Shown piece after piece: positions 16,570 through 26,185 of a stretch of DNA of 40,157 nucleotides; the stretch's first letter is position 1; each line of letters begins with the position of its first letter. The notes below the pieces were generated by a model. It saw only the letters and a list, made by a program, of their open reading frames with translations. It was not told the DNA's origin and made no database searches. The stretch lies in assembly GCA_937910255.1 (NCBI GenBank), contig CALEOQ010000503.1, positions 1 to 40,157 of the forward strand. Direction: 5' to 3'. Origin of the DNA: an uncultured Caulobacteraceae bacterium. GTDB taxonomy: Bacteria > Pseudomonadota > Alphaproteobacteria > Caulobacterales > Caulobacteraceae. The position numbers were made by a program, and so were the translations under genes.

Positions 16570-17426
16570 GGCTGTTGTCCCGGGCTGCGGGTGGTCCGTT
16601 CCACGGAGGAGGAGGCCGTGTTGGTCCCGAAATTGACGCCGTAGGGCTGGACGGCTTCGTTGAAGATGCAGAGGACTTCCTTGCCGCGGCGCAGGACGAG
16701 CTTCGGCGCGACGGTGTGGATCACGACGAACTCATCGCGCACATCGAACGGGACCTGGCTCTCTGTGCCGTCAGGATTGGTGGTGAAGAAGCTCGGCAAC
16801 TCCTGGTTCGCCGGGAAGCGCAGCACGGTGAACTGACCGTTGTCCGACACCTCGGACGGCTGGAGCCTCGAGGAGCCCTGGATCGTGTAGTTGAGGTTGC
16901 GTGGCCCCTCGACGACGGCGTGATCGAGCATAAGCCCGGTCCTGGCCTTGTCGATGAGGCCCGCTTGGCGCTCGAGGACCAGCGCCGCGGCCGCGCGTTC
17001 GTCCTGGGGGTAGCGAAACCGGACCTGGAAAAACGTGTCCGGGGAGTTGGCGGAGATCGCGCCGGACCGGACGCCGAGCTCGAAGGTGTAGTTGCGCAGC
17101 TCGGCGCCGCGCCGCGTCGTCACGATGAGGTTCGTAGGCATCCCTTTTTCGCGGGGCTTGATGAAGAGGATGTTGGTCTCCGCCGCGACCTCCCAGGACA
17201 CCGTGTCGCCGAGGGCTACGTGCTGGATTTCCTCCCCCGGCCCGAAAATGATCTGCGTCGCCGTCCGGAAGGTCCCGACGATGCGGACCACCTGCTTGGG
17301 GTCGTAGTCGACCTCTTTGACGCGAGGATCCGCCTGGCCAGGTTTGGGAATGTCGACGGCCGCCGCGGGCGAGGCGATCGTGGCCAGCGCCGCGCTGGCG
17401 ACCAAGGCGAGCAGCGCGCGCTTCAT
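16566..17426 (-). CDS. virB9: T4SS protein VirB9
   Basis: Start refined to 17426 (ATGA overlap with virB8), signal peptide MKRALLALVASAALATIASPAAA; VirB9-like C-terminus. Confidence 0.92.
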   Translation of the reverse strand: MKRALLALVASAALATIASPAAAVDIPKPGQADPRVKEVDYDPKQVVRIVGTFRTATQIIFGPGEEIQHVALGDTVSWEVAAETNILFIKPREKGMPTNLIVTTRRGAELRNYTFELGVRSGAISANSPDTFFQVRFRYPQDERAAAALVLERQAGLIDKARTGLMLDHAVVEGPRNLNYTIQGSSRLQPSEVSDNGQFTVLRFPANQELPSFFTTNPDGTESQVPFDVRDEFVVIHTVAPKLVLRRGKEVLCIFNEAVQPYGVNFGTNTASSSVERTTRSPGQQP

Positions 17427-18103
17427 TGCAGAATCTCCGGATCGGCCCGGTAATTCTGGACTTGGAAGCCCAGCGGATTGCGCAGGCGGTCCGACTCCAG
17501 CATCGGGGCTTGGGTGTATGAGAACGTCAGGGTCGCGATCCAATCGTTGGCTTGGACCTCCTGGGCCTTGCGGACGGTCCGCGTGAACCGGACGTTGGCC
17601 ACCTTGTCGTTGATGAAGGTGATGTTGCGGATCGCGACGGTGGCGACCCCGTCGGGCCCGAGGACCGCCTGCGGGCTCAAGGGGTTGGTCGAGCGGTAGG
17701 CGTCTGCCCAGCGCTGTTGCTCGTCCGGCGTCGACATGATGGAGACGAAGCGGAAGTTCTCTTCGGCCGCAGGCGGGAGGTAGCCCTCGCGGGCCCGGAC
17801 GTACTGGCCGAGGAAGTATTTGCTGACCGCCTCGTTGTAGGTGACGTCCCTGGAGCCATTCACCCCTGTCATCACGTCGACGGCGCCGGTGCTTTCGTTC
17901 ACGCGAACGACGAACGGTTCGACGGTTTTGAGCGGGGCGAGGGCGACGACGGCGGCGATCGACGCCAGCGCCAGACCGCTCGTGATCGCGGCGATCGTCC
18001 AAGCCAGTCGCTTCGACCGATTCGCGGCCTGGACCCGATCCTGGTCCCAGCGCCGGGCTTCTTCAAAATAGGTTTTGAGGTCGTCTGCGGGCACGCCGGT
18101 CAT
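17423..18103 (-). CDS. virB8: T4SS protein VirB8
   Basis: Single N-terminal TM, PFVVRVNESTGAVDVMT, operon position. Confidence 0.92.
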   Translation of the reverse strand: MTGVPADDLKTYFEEARRWDQDRVQAANRSKRLAWTIAAITSGLALASIAAVVALAPLKTVEPFVVRVNESTGAVDVMTGVNGSRDVTYNEAVSKYFLGQYVRAREGYLPPAAEENFRFVSIMSTPDEQQRWADAYRSTNPLSPQAVLGPDGVATVAIRNITFINDKVANVRFTRTVRKAQEVQANDWIATLTFSYTQAPMLESDRLRNPLGFQVQNYRADPEILQ

Positions 18104-18501
18104 CCGCGCCCCTCCGATCCGCAGCTGGAATAGGCTGGCGTCAGCGCCGACACCTTGCGGGCCGCCGCCGCCGCCGCCGCAGGTCGGGTCGCGGCTGTCG
18201 GGGTTTTAGGAACCGCGCCTGTGGCAGAGGGCGGTGGCGCCGCGGCGCCAGTGGGCGATTTTGTCGGCCTGCCGTTGGGCCCAGGCGTCGGCGGCGGAGG
18301 AACGGGCGCCGTTGTTGCCGGCACCGGCGAACCGGGGAGGACCGAGCCGTAGATATTGACCGGACGACGGCTGTGTCCGTCGCACGACTTGGGCTTCGAT
18401 GCGCCGGTGGTGGAGCAGGCGGCCAGGGAAACTGCGCAAGCCGCCAGGGTGACGATACGCAACACGGAAGAATCTCCTCGGAAGGGAAGGGGGGCGTTCA
18501 T
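18100..18501 (-). CDS. Pro/Ala-rich lipoprotein, VirB7-like
   Basis: Lipobox AVSLAAC; located between VirB6 and VirB8. Confidence 0.65.
   Translation of the reverse strand: MNAPLPFRGDSSVLRIVTLAACAVSLAACSTTGASKPKSCDGHSRRPVNIYGSVLPGSPVPATTAPVPPPPTPGPNGRPTKSPTGAAAPPPSATGAVPKTPTAATRPAAAAAAARKVSALTPAYSSCGSEGRG
18199..18216 (+). promoter_or_regulatory. ectopic iteron inside virB7-like gene
   Basis: TCGGGGTTTTAGGAACCG is identical over 18 bp to the oriV iteron at 26493-26510. Confidence 0.75.
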
Positions 18502-19454
18502 CGGCGGGGGTGCCCGTTGCGGTTGCTTCCCGTCTGCCGCGTCGGTCGGACGGACCCGCCGCCTTGAGGGAAGGGACCCCTGCCGCCGCCGACAGGGACC
18601 GATGATGTCCGTTGACCTCCGAAGGCGGCGCTGGCGGCATTGGCGAAATCTCCAATCCCCGCAGCTGCTCCGCCGGCGATCCCGGCCGCGATGTTCGGTG
18701 TCTGAAGGAAGAAGATCCCGCCGAGAATGCAGAGGGCGGTGAACAGCACGCCGCCCATCTCAGGATCAGCCTGGCCGTTGATGCTGGCCCACTGGCCGTC
18801 GACCAACGCAAGGATGAGCTCGAAAATCGTGATGATGAGGGCAAATAGAAGCAGGTAATTCACCCCCTGCTTCAGCCAGCCAAAGAAGAATTGCCTGGAG
18901 GCCTCGAACACCAGGCAGGCGATAAAAATCGGCCCGAGAGCCACTAGGAGCGCCAAAGCGACTTTGGCGATCATGACGATGCCAAATCCTAGTCCGGTGA
19001 CGAGCACAGTCGCGACGATGACGATCGCTGCGGTGATGTAGGGACTGGGATCAACCAGTGTGGCTGTATCGGTGATGCTGGTGGCGAGGTCGAAGCCTCG
19101 CGCCAGGAACTTGTCGAAGGAGTTACCAACCGACGAGACGGTGCCGCCGCTGATCGCGCCGGCGAGCCAGTTGGGTAGGTCGTTGAACAACGGCTGCGTG
19201 ACATAGTCGTTGTAGGCTACGGTCGTAGCGACTGCGAAGATGAAGCAGAGCTTCACCAGACGCAGGACCCCATCCATTATGGGCTCCGAGATTGAGCCGC
19301 GGAAAATCGCGTAGCCGTAGAGGACGATGTAGAGCGTCAGCGCCACGAGGAGCGGACCGCGCACGGCGGCGATCACATTGCCGAGCCCAGTCCCGAGGAA
19401 GTTGGCAAGCTGGCCGTCGACGTATGTGTAGGCTGGTCCGTAAATCTCAAACAC
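18498..19454 (-). CDS. virB6: T4SS protein VirB6
   Basis: Multiple TM segments, VALGPIFIACLVFEASRQFFFGWLKQGVNYLLLFAL. Confidence 0.92.
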   Translation of the reverse strand: MFEIYGPAYTYVDGQLANFLGTGLGNVIAAVRGPLLVALTLYIVLYGYAIFRGSISEPIMDGVLRLVKLCFIFAVATTVAYNDYVTQPLFNDLPNWLAGAISGGTVSSVGNSFDKFLARGFDLATSITDTATLVDPSPYITAAIVIVATVLVTGLGFGIVMIAKVALALLVALGPIFIACLVFEASRQFFFGWLKQGVNYLLLFALIITIFELILALVDGQWASINGQADPEMGGVLFTALCILGGIFFLQTPNIAAGIAGGAAAGIGDFANAASAAFGGQRTSSVPVGGGRGPFPQGGGSVRPTRQTGSNRNGHPRR

Positions 19455-19472
19455 GAGGCTGCTCCAGCATTC

Positions 19473-19736
19473 TTACTTAGCCGGCGGGGCTTCGTAGGTT
19501 TGGCGCAAGATTTCGCGTCGGTTCGCGTGGCGTTGTTTGACTGCGATAGTGTCGGCCGCGAGCTGGGCGAGCTGACACTCTTGGCCGGTGTGGGTGCCAT
19601 TCTTGCAGCCGGCCAATACCTCGGCGCGTTCAGCCTCATGGATCTCGAAGTAGCTTTGGGACCGCGGCTCCCTCCCGCAGCTGGTCAGGCCACAAGCGCC
19701 GATCGCGAGGAGGAGCACTGGGAAAGTCACCTTCAT
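19473..19736 (-). CDS. EexN-like entry exclusion lipoprotein
   Basis: Lipobox LTSC; YFEIHEAERAEVLAGCKNGTHTGQECQLAQLA resembles EexN; located between VirB5 and VirB6. Confidence 0.7.
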   Translation of the reverse strand: MKVTFPVLLLAIGACGLTSCGREPRSQSYFEIHEAERAEVLAGCKNGTHTGQECQLAQLAADTIAVKQRHANRREILRQTYEAPPAK

Positions 19737-20521
19737 TGATAAACCTCCTGTAGGGCCTGATGGCGGGCCTGCCGCCGAGCGGCCGCGGCTTCGCGGTCGC
19801 GTTGTTCGGCCAGTCGGCGCTCTGCGTCCTGCATCATCGCCAAGCCCTGGAGCTGCATCTGGTCGTTGTTGATGAGCGCCTGTTCGGCGTCGATCCGGGC
19901 CTGAAGGTCCATGACCTCCTTCGCGGTCTTGGCGTTGTTGAGGGCAAGGCGGAGTTCATCCAGACCCGTCTGCCGCTGGGACGCGGTGCGGTAGGCGCTT
20001 TCGCCCAGAGCGATGTCGCGGGCGGCGCGATCGCCCGATTTCACGAGCGAGTCCTGATAGTATTGCTCGACGGCCGAGAGCCCCGAGGTCACCGGCGTGA
20101 ACAGACGATTGGCGTCGCGGATCGAAGTCGCCCGCGTGCCGATCGAGCCGAGATCTGAAAGGGTCCCGTTGAGAAGGCGGGAGGTGTCCTGGACTTCCGC
20201 AGGCAGGTAGCGCCGCAGGGCAGGGTTGTTCAGCACACCGGCCAGGCTGTTGACGTTGGTCAGCTTGTTGAAGTCGTCGTAGAGCTGCTGGCCCTGGGAG
20301 ATCAGCCGAGTGCCTTGCTGGACCTGGGTCTGGAGTTCCTGCAACTGTGAGCGTGCTTCGTTGAGCTGCTGCAGCATCCGGGCATAGGCACCGGGATCCG
20401 TAACCGTCATCTGGGCCGAGGCCGGCGGCGCAGCCCCCAGGATGAGGACGGCCGCCGCCGCCCCTAAAAGCCGGGTTCTCATAGGATTCTCCGTCGCTCT
20501 TTCTGGAAGATCGGCCCCCAA
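19733..20521 (-). CDS. virB5: T4SS protein VirB5
   Basis: Signal peptide, coiled-coil, VTDPGAYARMLQQLNEARSQLQELQTQVQQG; operon position. Confidence 0.88.
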   Translation of the reverse strand: MGADLPERATENPMRTRLLGAAAAVLILGAAPPASAQMTVTDPGAYARMLQQLNEARSQLQELQTQVQQGTRLISQGQQLYDDFNKLTNVNSLAGVLNNPALRRYLPAEVQDTSRLLNGTLSDLGSIGTRATSIRDANRLFTPVTSGLSAVEQYYQDSLVKSGDRAARDIALGESAYRTASQRQTGLDELRLALNNAKTAKEVMDLQARIDAEQALINNDQMQLQGLAMMQDAERRLAEQRDREAAAARRQARHQALQEVYQ

Positions 20522-22884
20522 ACGGCGGGGTCGTCGCCGTGCTGGGCCCGGATGCGGTCAAGCAGCTCGACGGTCTCAGCCCGGCCGGACAGGACCGCCA
20601 ATTCGTCGTCAAGGCCGTTGAGGTTCAGCTCGACGACCACGGAGTTGTGTCCCTGCTTGACGAGGAACATCCTGGATTCCGGTGACAGCTCCTCGCGGAC
20701 CAGGCGGAACTCCTCGCGCGTCAGCCCGAAGCCATCGACGTAGTCGCGGGCCTGCCCATAGGGGTTAGGAAGGAAGATCTTGGTCGGGCATTGCTCCAAG
20801 ATCGTGTGCGAGATCTCCGAGCGAAGGACGTCGGCCGGGCTTTGCGTGCCGAACACCATGAAGGCGTTCTTCTTCCGGTAGGTCTTCAGGCCGTCCTGGG
20901 CGAGGCCCCGGAAGCTCTCGTCGCCCAGCGCCTTCCAGAACTCATCGATGTCGACCACGAGGCGGCGGCCGTCGACCAGGGCTTCCAGCCGGTGGATGAG
21001 GTACATCATGATCGGCGTGCGGACCTCGGCGTTGTCGAGGAAGTCCGTCATGTCGAAGCCGATCAAACGGGCCTCCAGCGGCACCTGGTCGATGTCGTTA
21101 TCGAGGACCCAGCCGAGCGAACCCGACCGTGTCCACTTCTCCAGCCGGGCCCCGATGCCCTCGGCGTCGCGCTGGCCGAGTAGCTGGCGGAGGGCGAGGA
21201 GGGAGCGTTGGCGCGGCGCCATGGGCTGGAGGGCGGCGATGCCGTCGGCGATCAGGCGCTCCTCCTGAACGCTCAGCGGCCGATCCGGCGGGGTGACGAG
21301 CTTGCGCACCAGCTGCGATAGAAACACCAAGTTCGCCGGGCTGTAGTCGAGCGCTTGGAAAGGGGCGAAGCCCGTCGGTGACCCGTTCTTGAGAGAGAGG
21401 TAGGTGCCGCCCGACGCCCGGACGAAAATCTCAGCCCCGCGGTCCTTGTCGATGAAGACCTGCTGCGCTCCGAACTTCTCGAGCTGGGCGAGCATGAAGT
21501 TCTGGACGACCGTCTTGCCCGAGCCCGACGGGCCGCAGATGAAGGTGTGGCCGAGATCGCCCGCGTGGAAATTGAAATAGAAAGGCGACAGCGCCGAGGT
21601 GCGGAGCAGCGCCACGGCCGGTCCCCACTGATTGCCGGTCGGCCGGCCGGACGGATAGGTGTGGAAGGGCGACAGGGCCGCGAAATTGCGGGAATTGATG
21701 GCCGCCGGGCGAGACCGCTTAGCAAAGTTCCCGGGGAATTGGGCCCAAAAAGCCGCTTCGAGCGCCAGGTCCTCTCGCGCGACAACCAGACCGGAATCGG
21801 CGAGCGTCGCCCGCGCGGCCGACATGTTGTCTGCGAGCTCCTTGGTGTTGGTTCCGTAGACCAACATCGAGAACTGATGTTCGCCCATGACGAAGCGGTT
21901 GCTGACTAGGTCGTCGATGGCGTCGTCCAGGCCGTCGACCTGGGAATGGGCGCGATCGTTGGCCTTGATGAGCTGGTTCTGTTTGCGCTCCAGGATGGCG
22001 CGCGCCGACGCCTTCGACAGGAAGGCGAAGGATTGGGTGGCGACGAAGGGGTATTTGGCCCGCAGGAGGCCGTCCCACAGGCCTGGCCGTGTGGTGGCGG
22101 GATATTCCTTCACCCCAAAGATGCCGGCGAACTTTTCCTCGCCGGGTTCGCGGATCTCCAGCGCCTCGCGGCCGAAGATCACCCGGCAGGTGTAGAGCGC
22201 ATGGCCCAGATGGCCCCTGACGAGCGGTATCCGCTGCTGGCGGCCGGTCAGGACCAGATGGAGCAGCTCCATCGGCTCGGAGAACGCCAGGCCGTTGTGC
22301 TGATAGAGGCCAAGCGGCCGCACGCCGTACCGCGACAGATACTGGAGAAGGTCGCGTCCCTTGTCCTCAAGGAGCCTGATCGCCTCCTCGTCGACCTCCA
22401 GCCCTGCCCGGCTGCGCGCGCGCAGCCTGTTGAAGAAGGCGGCGGCGCGATCGGCGGCGTCGCGGCCGGGGTGCAGGACCACGGTGACATAGAGATCGTT
22501 GGTGAACAGCCGCGTGCCGGTCACCCGCTTGCGGTACTCGGCGTCGAGATCGCGCGCGAAGGCCGATTGGAAGGCGCCTTCGGGATAGCCGCGATCCTCA
22601 CGCCGGATGATGTGCGTCCAGATGGCCAGGCGTTCGTCGGCAAGGTTGCGCCAGGCATTGTTGAGCTTGGCGTGCCAGTCGTTGATGTCACGCACGTCGG
22701 CCGTCTCGAACGAGGCGCCGTCGAGCTTGAAGCAGATCATCAGGGCGCGATTGTCGAGCGCCACGACATGGTCCGAGACATGCCGAGCGTAGGAAAGATT
22801 GCCGCCCAGCTCGGATTCGCGCTTCAACACGCCCAGAGGCGGCCGCGCCGAGGGCGCGGCCAGCACGGTCGCCGCCTTAGCCAT
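20479..22884 (-). CDS. virB4: T4SS ATPase VirB4
   Basis: GHTFICGPSGSGKTVVQNFMLAQ Walker A; 801 aa. Confidence 0.96.
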   Translation of the reverse strand: MAKAATVLAAPSARPPLGVLKRESELGGNLSYARHVSDHVVALDNRALMICFKLDGASFETADVRDINDWHAKLNNAWRNLADERLAIWTHIIRREDRGYPEGAFQSAFARDLDAEYRKRVTGTRLFTNDLYVTVVLHPGRDAADRAAAFFNRLRARSRAGLEVDEEAIRLLEDKGRDLLQYLSRYGVRPLGLYQHNGLAFSEPMELLHLVLTGRQQRIPLVRGHLGHALYTCRVIFGREALEIREPGEEKFAGIFGVKEYPATTRPGLWDGLLRAKYPFVATQSFAFLSKASARAILERKQNQLIKANDRAHSQVDGLDDAIDDLVSNRFVMGEHQFSMLVYGTNTKELADNMSAARATLADSGLVVAREDLALEAAFWAQFPGNFAKRSRPAAINSRNFAALSPFHTYPSGRPTGNQWGPAVALLRTSALSPFYFNFHAGDLGHTFICGPSGSGKTVVQNFMLAQLEKFGAQQVFIDKDRGAEIFVRASGGTYLSLKNGSPTGFAPFQALDYSPANLVFLSQLVRKLVTPPDRPLSVQEERLIADGIAALQPMAPRQRSLLALRQLLGQRDAEGIGARLEKWTRSGSLGWVLDNDIDQVPLEARLIGFDMTDFLDNAEVRTPIMMYLIHRLEALVDGRRLVVDIDEFWKALGDESFRGLAQDGLKTYRKKNAFMVFGTQSPADVLRSEISHTILEQCPTKIFLPNPYGQARDYVDGFGLTREEFRLVREELSPESRMFLVKQGHNSVVVELNLNGLDDELAVLSGRAETVELLDRIRAQHGDDPAVWGPIFQKERRRIL

Positions 22885-23215
22885 TGGGGAAATCCTTCCT
22901 GCTGTAGCGGCGCAAAACAGTCATTGGCGATGGCGAGCTGCCGCCCCACCAGCTGCGGTTCCGGGCCCGGCCCTTCGTCTCAAACCACATGAAGAGGACG
23001 CGGAACGCGTTGTGGTCGTGCTTGACGATGGCGCGGAAGAGGAAGTGCAGCGCCACCCCGAGGCTGAGGTAGAGGAGGCTGTGTCCGACCAAATAGACGA
23101 AGCCGGTGACGATGACGTTCATCCCCATGGCTTCGACCGGGACGCCGAGCACCATGGCCGGGCGCGTGCAGGCCAGGAATAGGGTGTCTTCAGTGATGCG
23201 TTCGTCGTCTTCCAT
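22877..23215 (-). CDS. virB3: T4SS protein VirB3
   Basis: DTLFLACTRPAMVLGVPVEAMGMNVI typical VirB3 N-terminus. Confidence 0.9.
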   Translation of the reverse strand: MEDDERITEDTLFLACTRPAMVLGVPVEAMGMNVIVTGFVYLVGHSLLYLSLGVALHFLFRAIVKHDHNAFRVLFMWFETKGRARNRSWWGGSSPSPMTVLRRYSRKDFPNG

Positions 23216-23278
23216 GGCGGGGGGACCTCATCCGCTGCGCGACCGCCCCCCGGCGTCGCGTGGCGTGATGACGGGCGG

Positions 23279-23614
23279 CTAGGCCGCGCCGCCCGTCAGG
23301 AGGTTGACGATCTCCGCCGCGCCGAACACGACGATGATCCCCACGACCACGATCGCCATGCGGCGGAAGTCGAAGATCCCGAACATGGCGAGGATGCCCA
23401 TGATTACGATCGCGATCACCGCCAGGAGCCGGGCGGTGTTGCCCGTGAGGATGTCGAGGACGTTCTGTAGCAATCCTTCGACGTTCTGGGCCGCGGCCGG
23501 CTCGACCAGACCGAGCGTCAGGACAAGGACGGCGAAGGTTACAGCGCCGATCCGCCGCGCGGTCGTGATCCGCGCGCCGACCGGCCTATGACCGATTCCT
23601 TGTGGGCTCATCAT
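23279..23614 (-). CDS. virB2: VirB2/TrbC pilin
   Basis: Signal peptide followed by two hydrophobic helices. Confidence 0.9.
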   Translation of the reverse strand: MMSPQGIGHRPVGARITTARRIGAVTFAVLVLTLGLVEPAAAQNVEGLLQNVLDILTGNTARLLAVIAIVIMGILAMFGIFDFRRMAIVVVGIIVVFGAAEIVNLLTGGAA

Positions 23615-23948
23615 GGGGGGCTGGCTCCTGCTTCTCTGTTTCGAGAATTATCGGGCCGTAGTAGTGGTATGCGTCCCGACAATGGGCGACCGCGGCGGAC
23701 AAGTGTTTGTACCGCTTCGGTTTCGTAGAGCCGTAGACGGAGACCAGATGTTCTCCGCTCTTCCAGCTCAACGTGACGTACATGGTCCATGTACTTTCGG
23801 TCGCCTCGACGATCCGGACGCCGACAATCCTGCCGCTCTTTGGCCGCAGGCTGGTCAGCATTCGCTCTCGGATCGTCCCGTCGGGCATACGCCCCACCCC
23901 CAAGCTCACAAGGGGTCCAGCATACGTCGGCGGGGCAGCCGTGGTCAC
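23586..23948 (-). CDS. hypothetical protein between VirB1 and VirB2
   Basis: 120-aa ORF collinear with the virB operon; no family recognised. Confidence 0.55.
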   Translation of the reverse strand: MTTAAPPTYAGPLVSLGVGRMPDGTIRERMLTSLRPKSGRIVGVRIVEATESTWTMYVTLSWKSGEHLVSVYGSTKPKRYKHLSAAVAHCRDAYHYYGPIILETEKQEPAPHDEPTRNRS

Positions 23949-23978
23949 GTTTGACGTTTTTGAAGGCGATCAGCTTGC

Positions 23979-24614
23979 TCACCTTCTGAACACGAGTTTG
24001 GGGGATTCCTTGGTCCGGGCGAACACGTCCCAGGCCGGGGGCGGCGGCTCGGCCGGCGCCAGATCGGGGCCCAGATTCTCCGCCGCGATTTGTCGGGCGA
24101 CCTCGGCCGGTGTCGGCGCCGGCGGTGCGAAGGTCCCGCCGATCGCCGGCACGACCTGGCCGGCGGCCGCCTCGACCTTGGCGACATAGCCGTTTGTGAA
24201 GCCGCGCCCGTGATCGCCCGTGTTGTAGGCGGAGAACGCCATTCGTAGCGCCTGCTGCTGAGGCGCCGAACGTGCGGCGCTTACGTAGCCCGCCTCGAGC
24301 ACCCTCGCGGCGCCGGCAAGGTTCCGGCAGGGGTCGAAGGCGTCGGCGACCGTCATGCCGAGCCAGGCGAGGTTCTTGCTATTGATCTGGGCGAGGCCAA
24401 GGTCGACGCTGCGGCCCTGCCGGATAAGGGCCTCTGCGGTGCGGATCGCTTCGCTCGCGGTCCGCGCCGGCGCAGGATCCGCCGCCCCGTTGACGTTGAT
24501 GGCCAGAGGATTGAAGCGGCTTTCGACCTGGACGACGCTCAGCATCGTTTCTGGGGCGATGGTCGGAGCACACCGCTGGGCCAACGTCAGAACGGCGGCG
24601 AGCTCCAGGATCAT
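23979..24614 (-). CDS. virB1: VirB1-like lytic transglycosylase
   Basis: VVQVESRFNPLAINVNG...DLGLAQINSKNLAWLG...AFSAYNTG. Confidence 0.94.
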   Translation of the reverse strand: MILELAAVLTLAQRCAPTIAPETMLSVVQVESRFNPLAINVNGAADPAPARTASEAIRTAEALIRQGRSVDLGLAQINSKNLAWLGMTVADAFDPCRNLAGAARVLEAGYVSAARSAPQQQALRMAFSAYNTGDHGRGFTNGYVAKVEAAAGQVVPAIGGTFAPPAPTPAEVARQIAAENLGPDLAPAEPPPPAWDVFARTKESPKLVFRR

Positions 24615-24794
24615 CCCTACGCTCCTGTCGCCTGCTGGGGTTGTGCGGCAGCATCGACGCCGTGGCGCGAGGCCTTGTCAGGCAAGGCTTCAGGGGCTCT
24701 GACACGCCCTCTCAACTGCAATCGCGACGCGAGCTTCATCATTCGCCGCGCAGCCTGGGCCGCGCGCCCTCAACCCGGATGCTTGCCCGGAAAA

Positions 24795-24820
24795 TGTCGT
24801 ATTTCCTGACAAATGCGACA
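24795..24820. promoter_or_regulatory. inverted repeat in virB/repA divergent intergenic region
   Basis: TGTCGTATTT CCTGAC AAATGCGACA: 9 of 10 arm positions pair. Confidence 0.55.
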
Positions 24821-25155
24821 CTAACCCGGTGCGGATTCGTCTATCAAGTGCTATTTTGGGGGGAGTCGGCAGAAAGCCTGGTGCAACCCTGCGGCGCATG
24901 GATCGGTAAGGCAAGCGGAGCCATTGTGTTTTTCAGGTCGAGTCCCATACTGGAACATGGCGCGAACGCGATTCCGCGCGCCACCCCCTCGGCCGACTCG
25001 GAAGTCCACGTCATGATGTGCGTGGTTGAGATGCAGGCCGCTAGGCGGGCCAACCCTCGCAGGGGCTCAATGGGCCGCTGGATTAGCTGGGAAACAACTT
25101 TCGGCGCGCGTCAGGCGAGCCTGACCGAAGGCGGGAAAGGCGCCGAGAGCAGACG

Positions 25156-26181
25156 ATGAACACTAGGTCCGACCCGCACCCCATCCGAGATTTCTTCATC
25201 TCCGACCTGGTCGATTACGCGCCCAAGGACAGCGCGGAGATGATGGAGCGTCCGTTCTTTTCGATCTCCAAGCGCAAGCGCAACAAGTCGATCCATTACG
25301 AGAGCCCCGACGGCAAGCTCTGGATCAAGGTGAACGCCAACCCCACACACGGCATGGCGACGATCTGGGACGCCGATATCCTGATCTGGTGCATTTCGCG
25401 GATCATGGCGCAGAAGGACGCGGGCAAGAACGAGGTCCGGCCGATCATTCATACGACCCCCTACGAGCTGCTGCGCGGTATCGCGCGCAGCACTGGCGGG
25501 CAGGACTATGTCGAGTTGATGAAGGCGATCCGCCGGCTACGGACCACGGAGGTCGAAACCAACATCCGGGCTGGCAAGCGTCGCTACATCGCGTTCCACT
25601 ACCTGGGGGACATCGAAGGGGATGGCGACAGCCCGGAAGATCCAGAGCAGCTGAAGTCCCTGACCCTGCGGGTCCCCGATTGGCTGCTTGAAGGCATCAT
25701 GGGCGGTCACGTCCTGACGCTCGATCGGGAGTATTTCCTCCTCACCGGGGGCATTGAGAGGGCCATCTATCGTGTGGCGCGCAAGCACGCCGGAAACCAA
25801 CCGAAGGGCTGGGTCTGCAAGATGGAGACCCTGCACACCAAGACCGGCAGCGAATCCCCGCTGAAGAAATTCACCTTCCGGCTTCGCGAGATGTGCCGCA
25901 ACGACGAGCTCCCCCGCTATGCGATGAAGGAGACCAAGACCCAGGACGGCAGCGCCGCAGTGCTTTTCATCGACCGGACGTTCCTGACCGAGCAGGCGGC
26001 GGAGCGTCGCGCTGCAGATGCCGGCCAGCGGCATCGGGAAGACGGACGTACCGCCTGGATCGACGCCGATCGCGATCCGCGCGACTTCGATCTGGCCTGG
26101 TCGGCCTGGATAGAGAAGGGTCACGCGCCGGCCGAGTTCGCCGCCGCTTGCAGCGACAAGCGCGCGATCATGCCGTCCTAG
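25156..26181 (+). CDS. repA: plasmid replication initiator protein A (RPA family)
   Basis: RDFFISDLVDYAPKDSAEMMERPFFSISKRKRNKSIHYES...MATIWDADILIW...TPYELLRGIARSTGG typical of RPA; followed by iterons. Confidence 0.9.
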   Translation: MNTRSDPHPIRDFFISDLVDYAPKDSAEMMERPFFSISKRKRNKSIHYESPDGKLWIKVNANPTHGMATIWDADILIWCISRIMAQKDAGKNEVRPIIHTTPYELLRGIARSTGGQDYVELMKAIRRLRTTEVETNIRAGKRRYIAFHYLGDIEGDGDSPEDPEQLKSLTLRVPDWLLEGIMGGHVLTLDREYFLLTGGIERAIYRVARKHAGNQPKGWVCKMETLHTKTGSESPLKKFTFRLREMCRNDELPRYAMKETKTQDGSAAVLFIDRTFLTEQAAERRAADAGQRHREDGRTAWIDADRDPRDFDLAWSAWIEKGHAPAEFAAACSDKRAIMPS

Positions 26182-26185
26182 CGCG

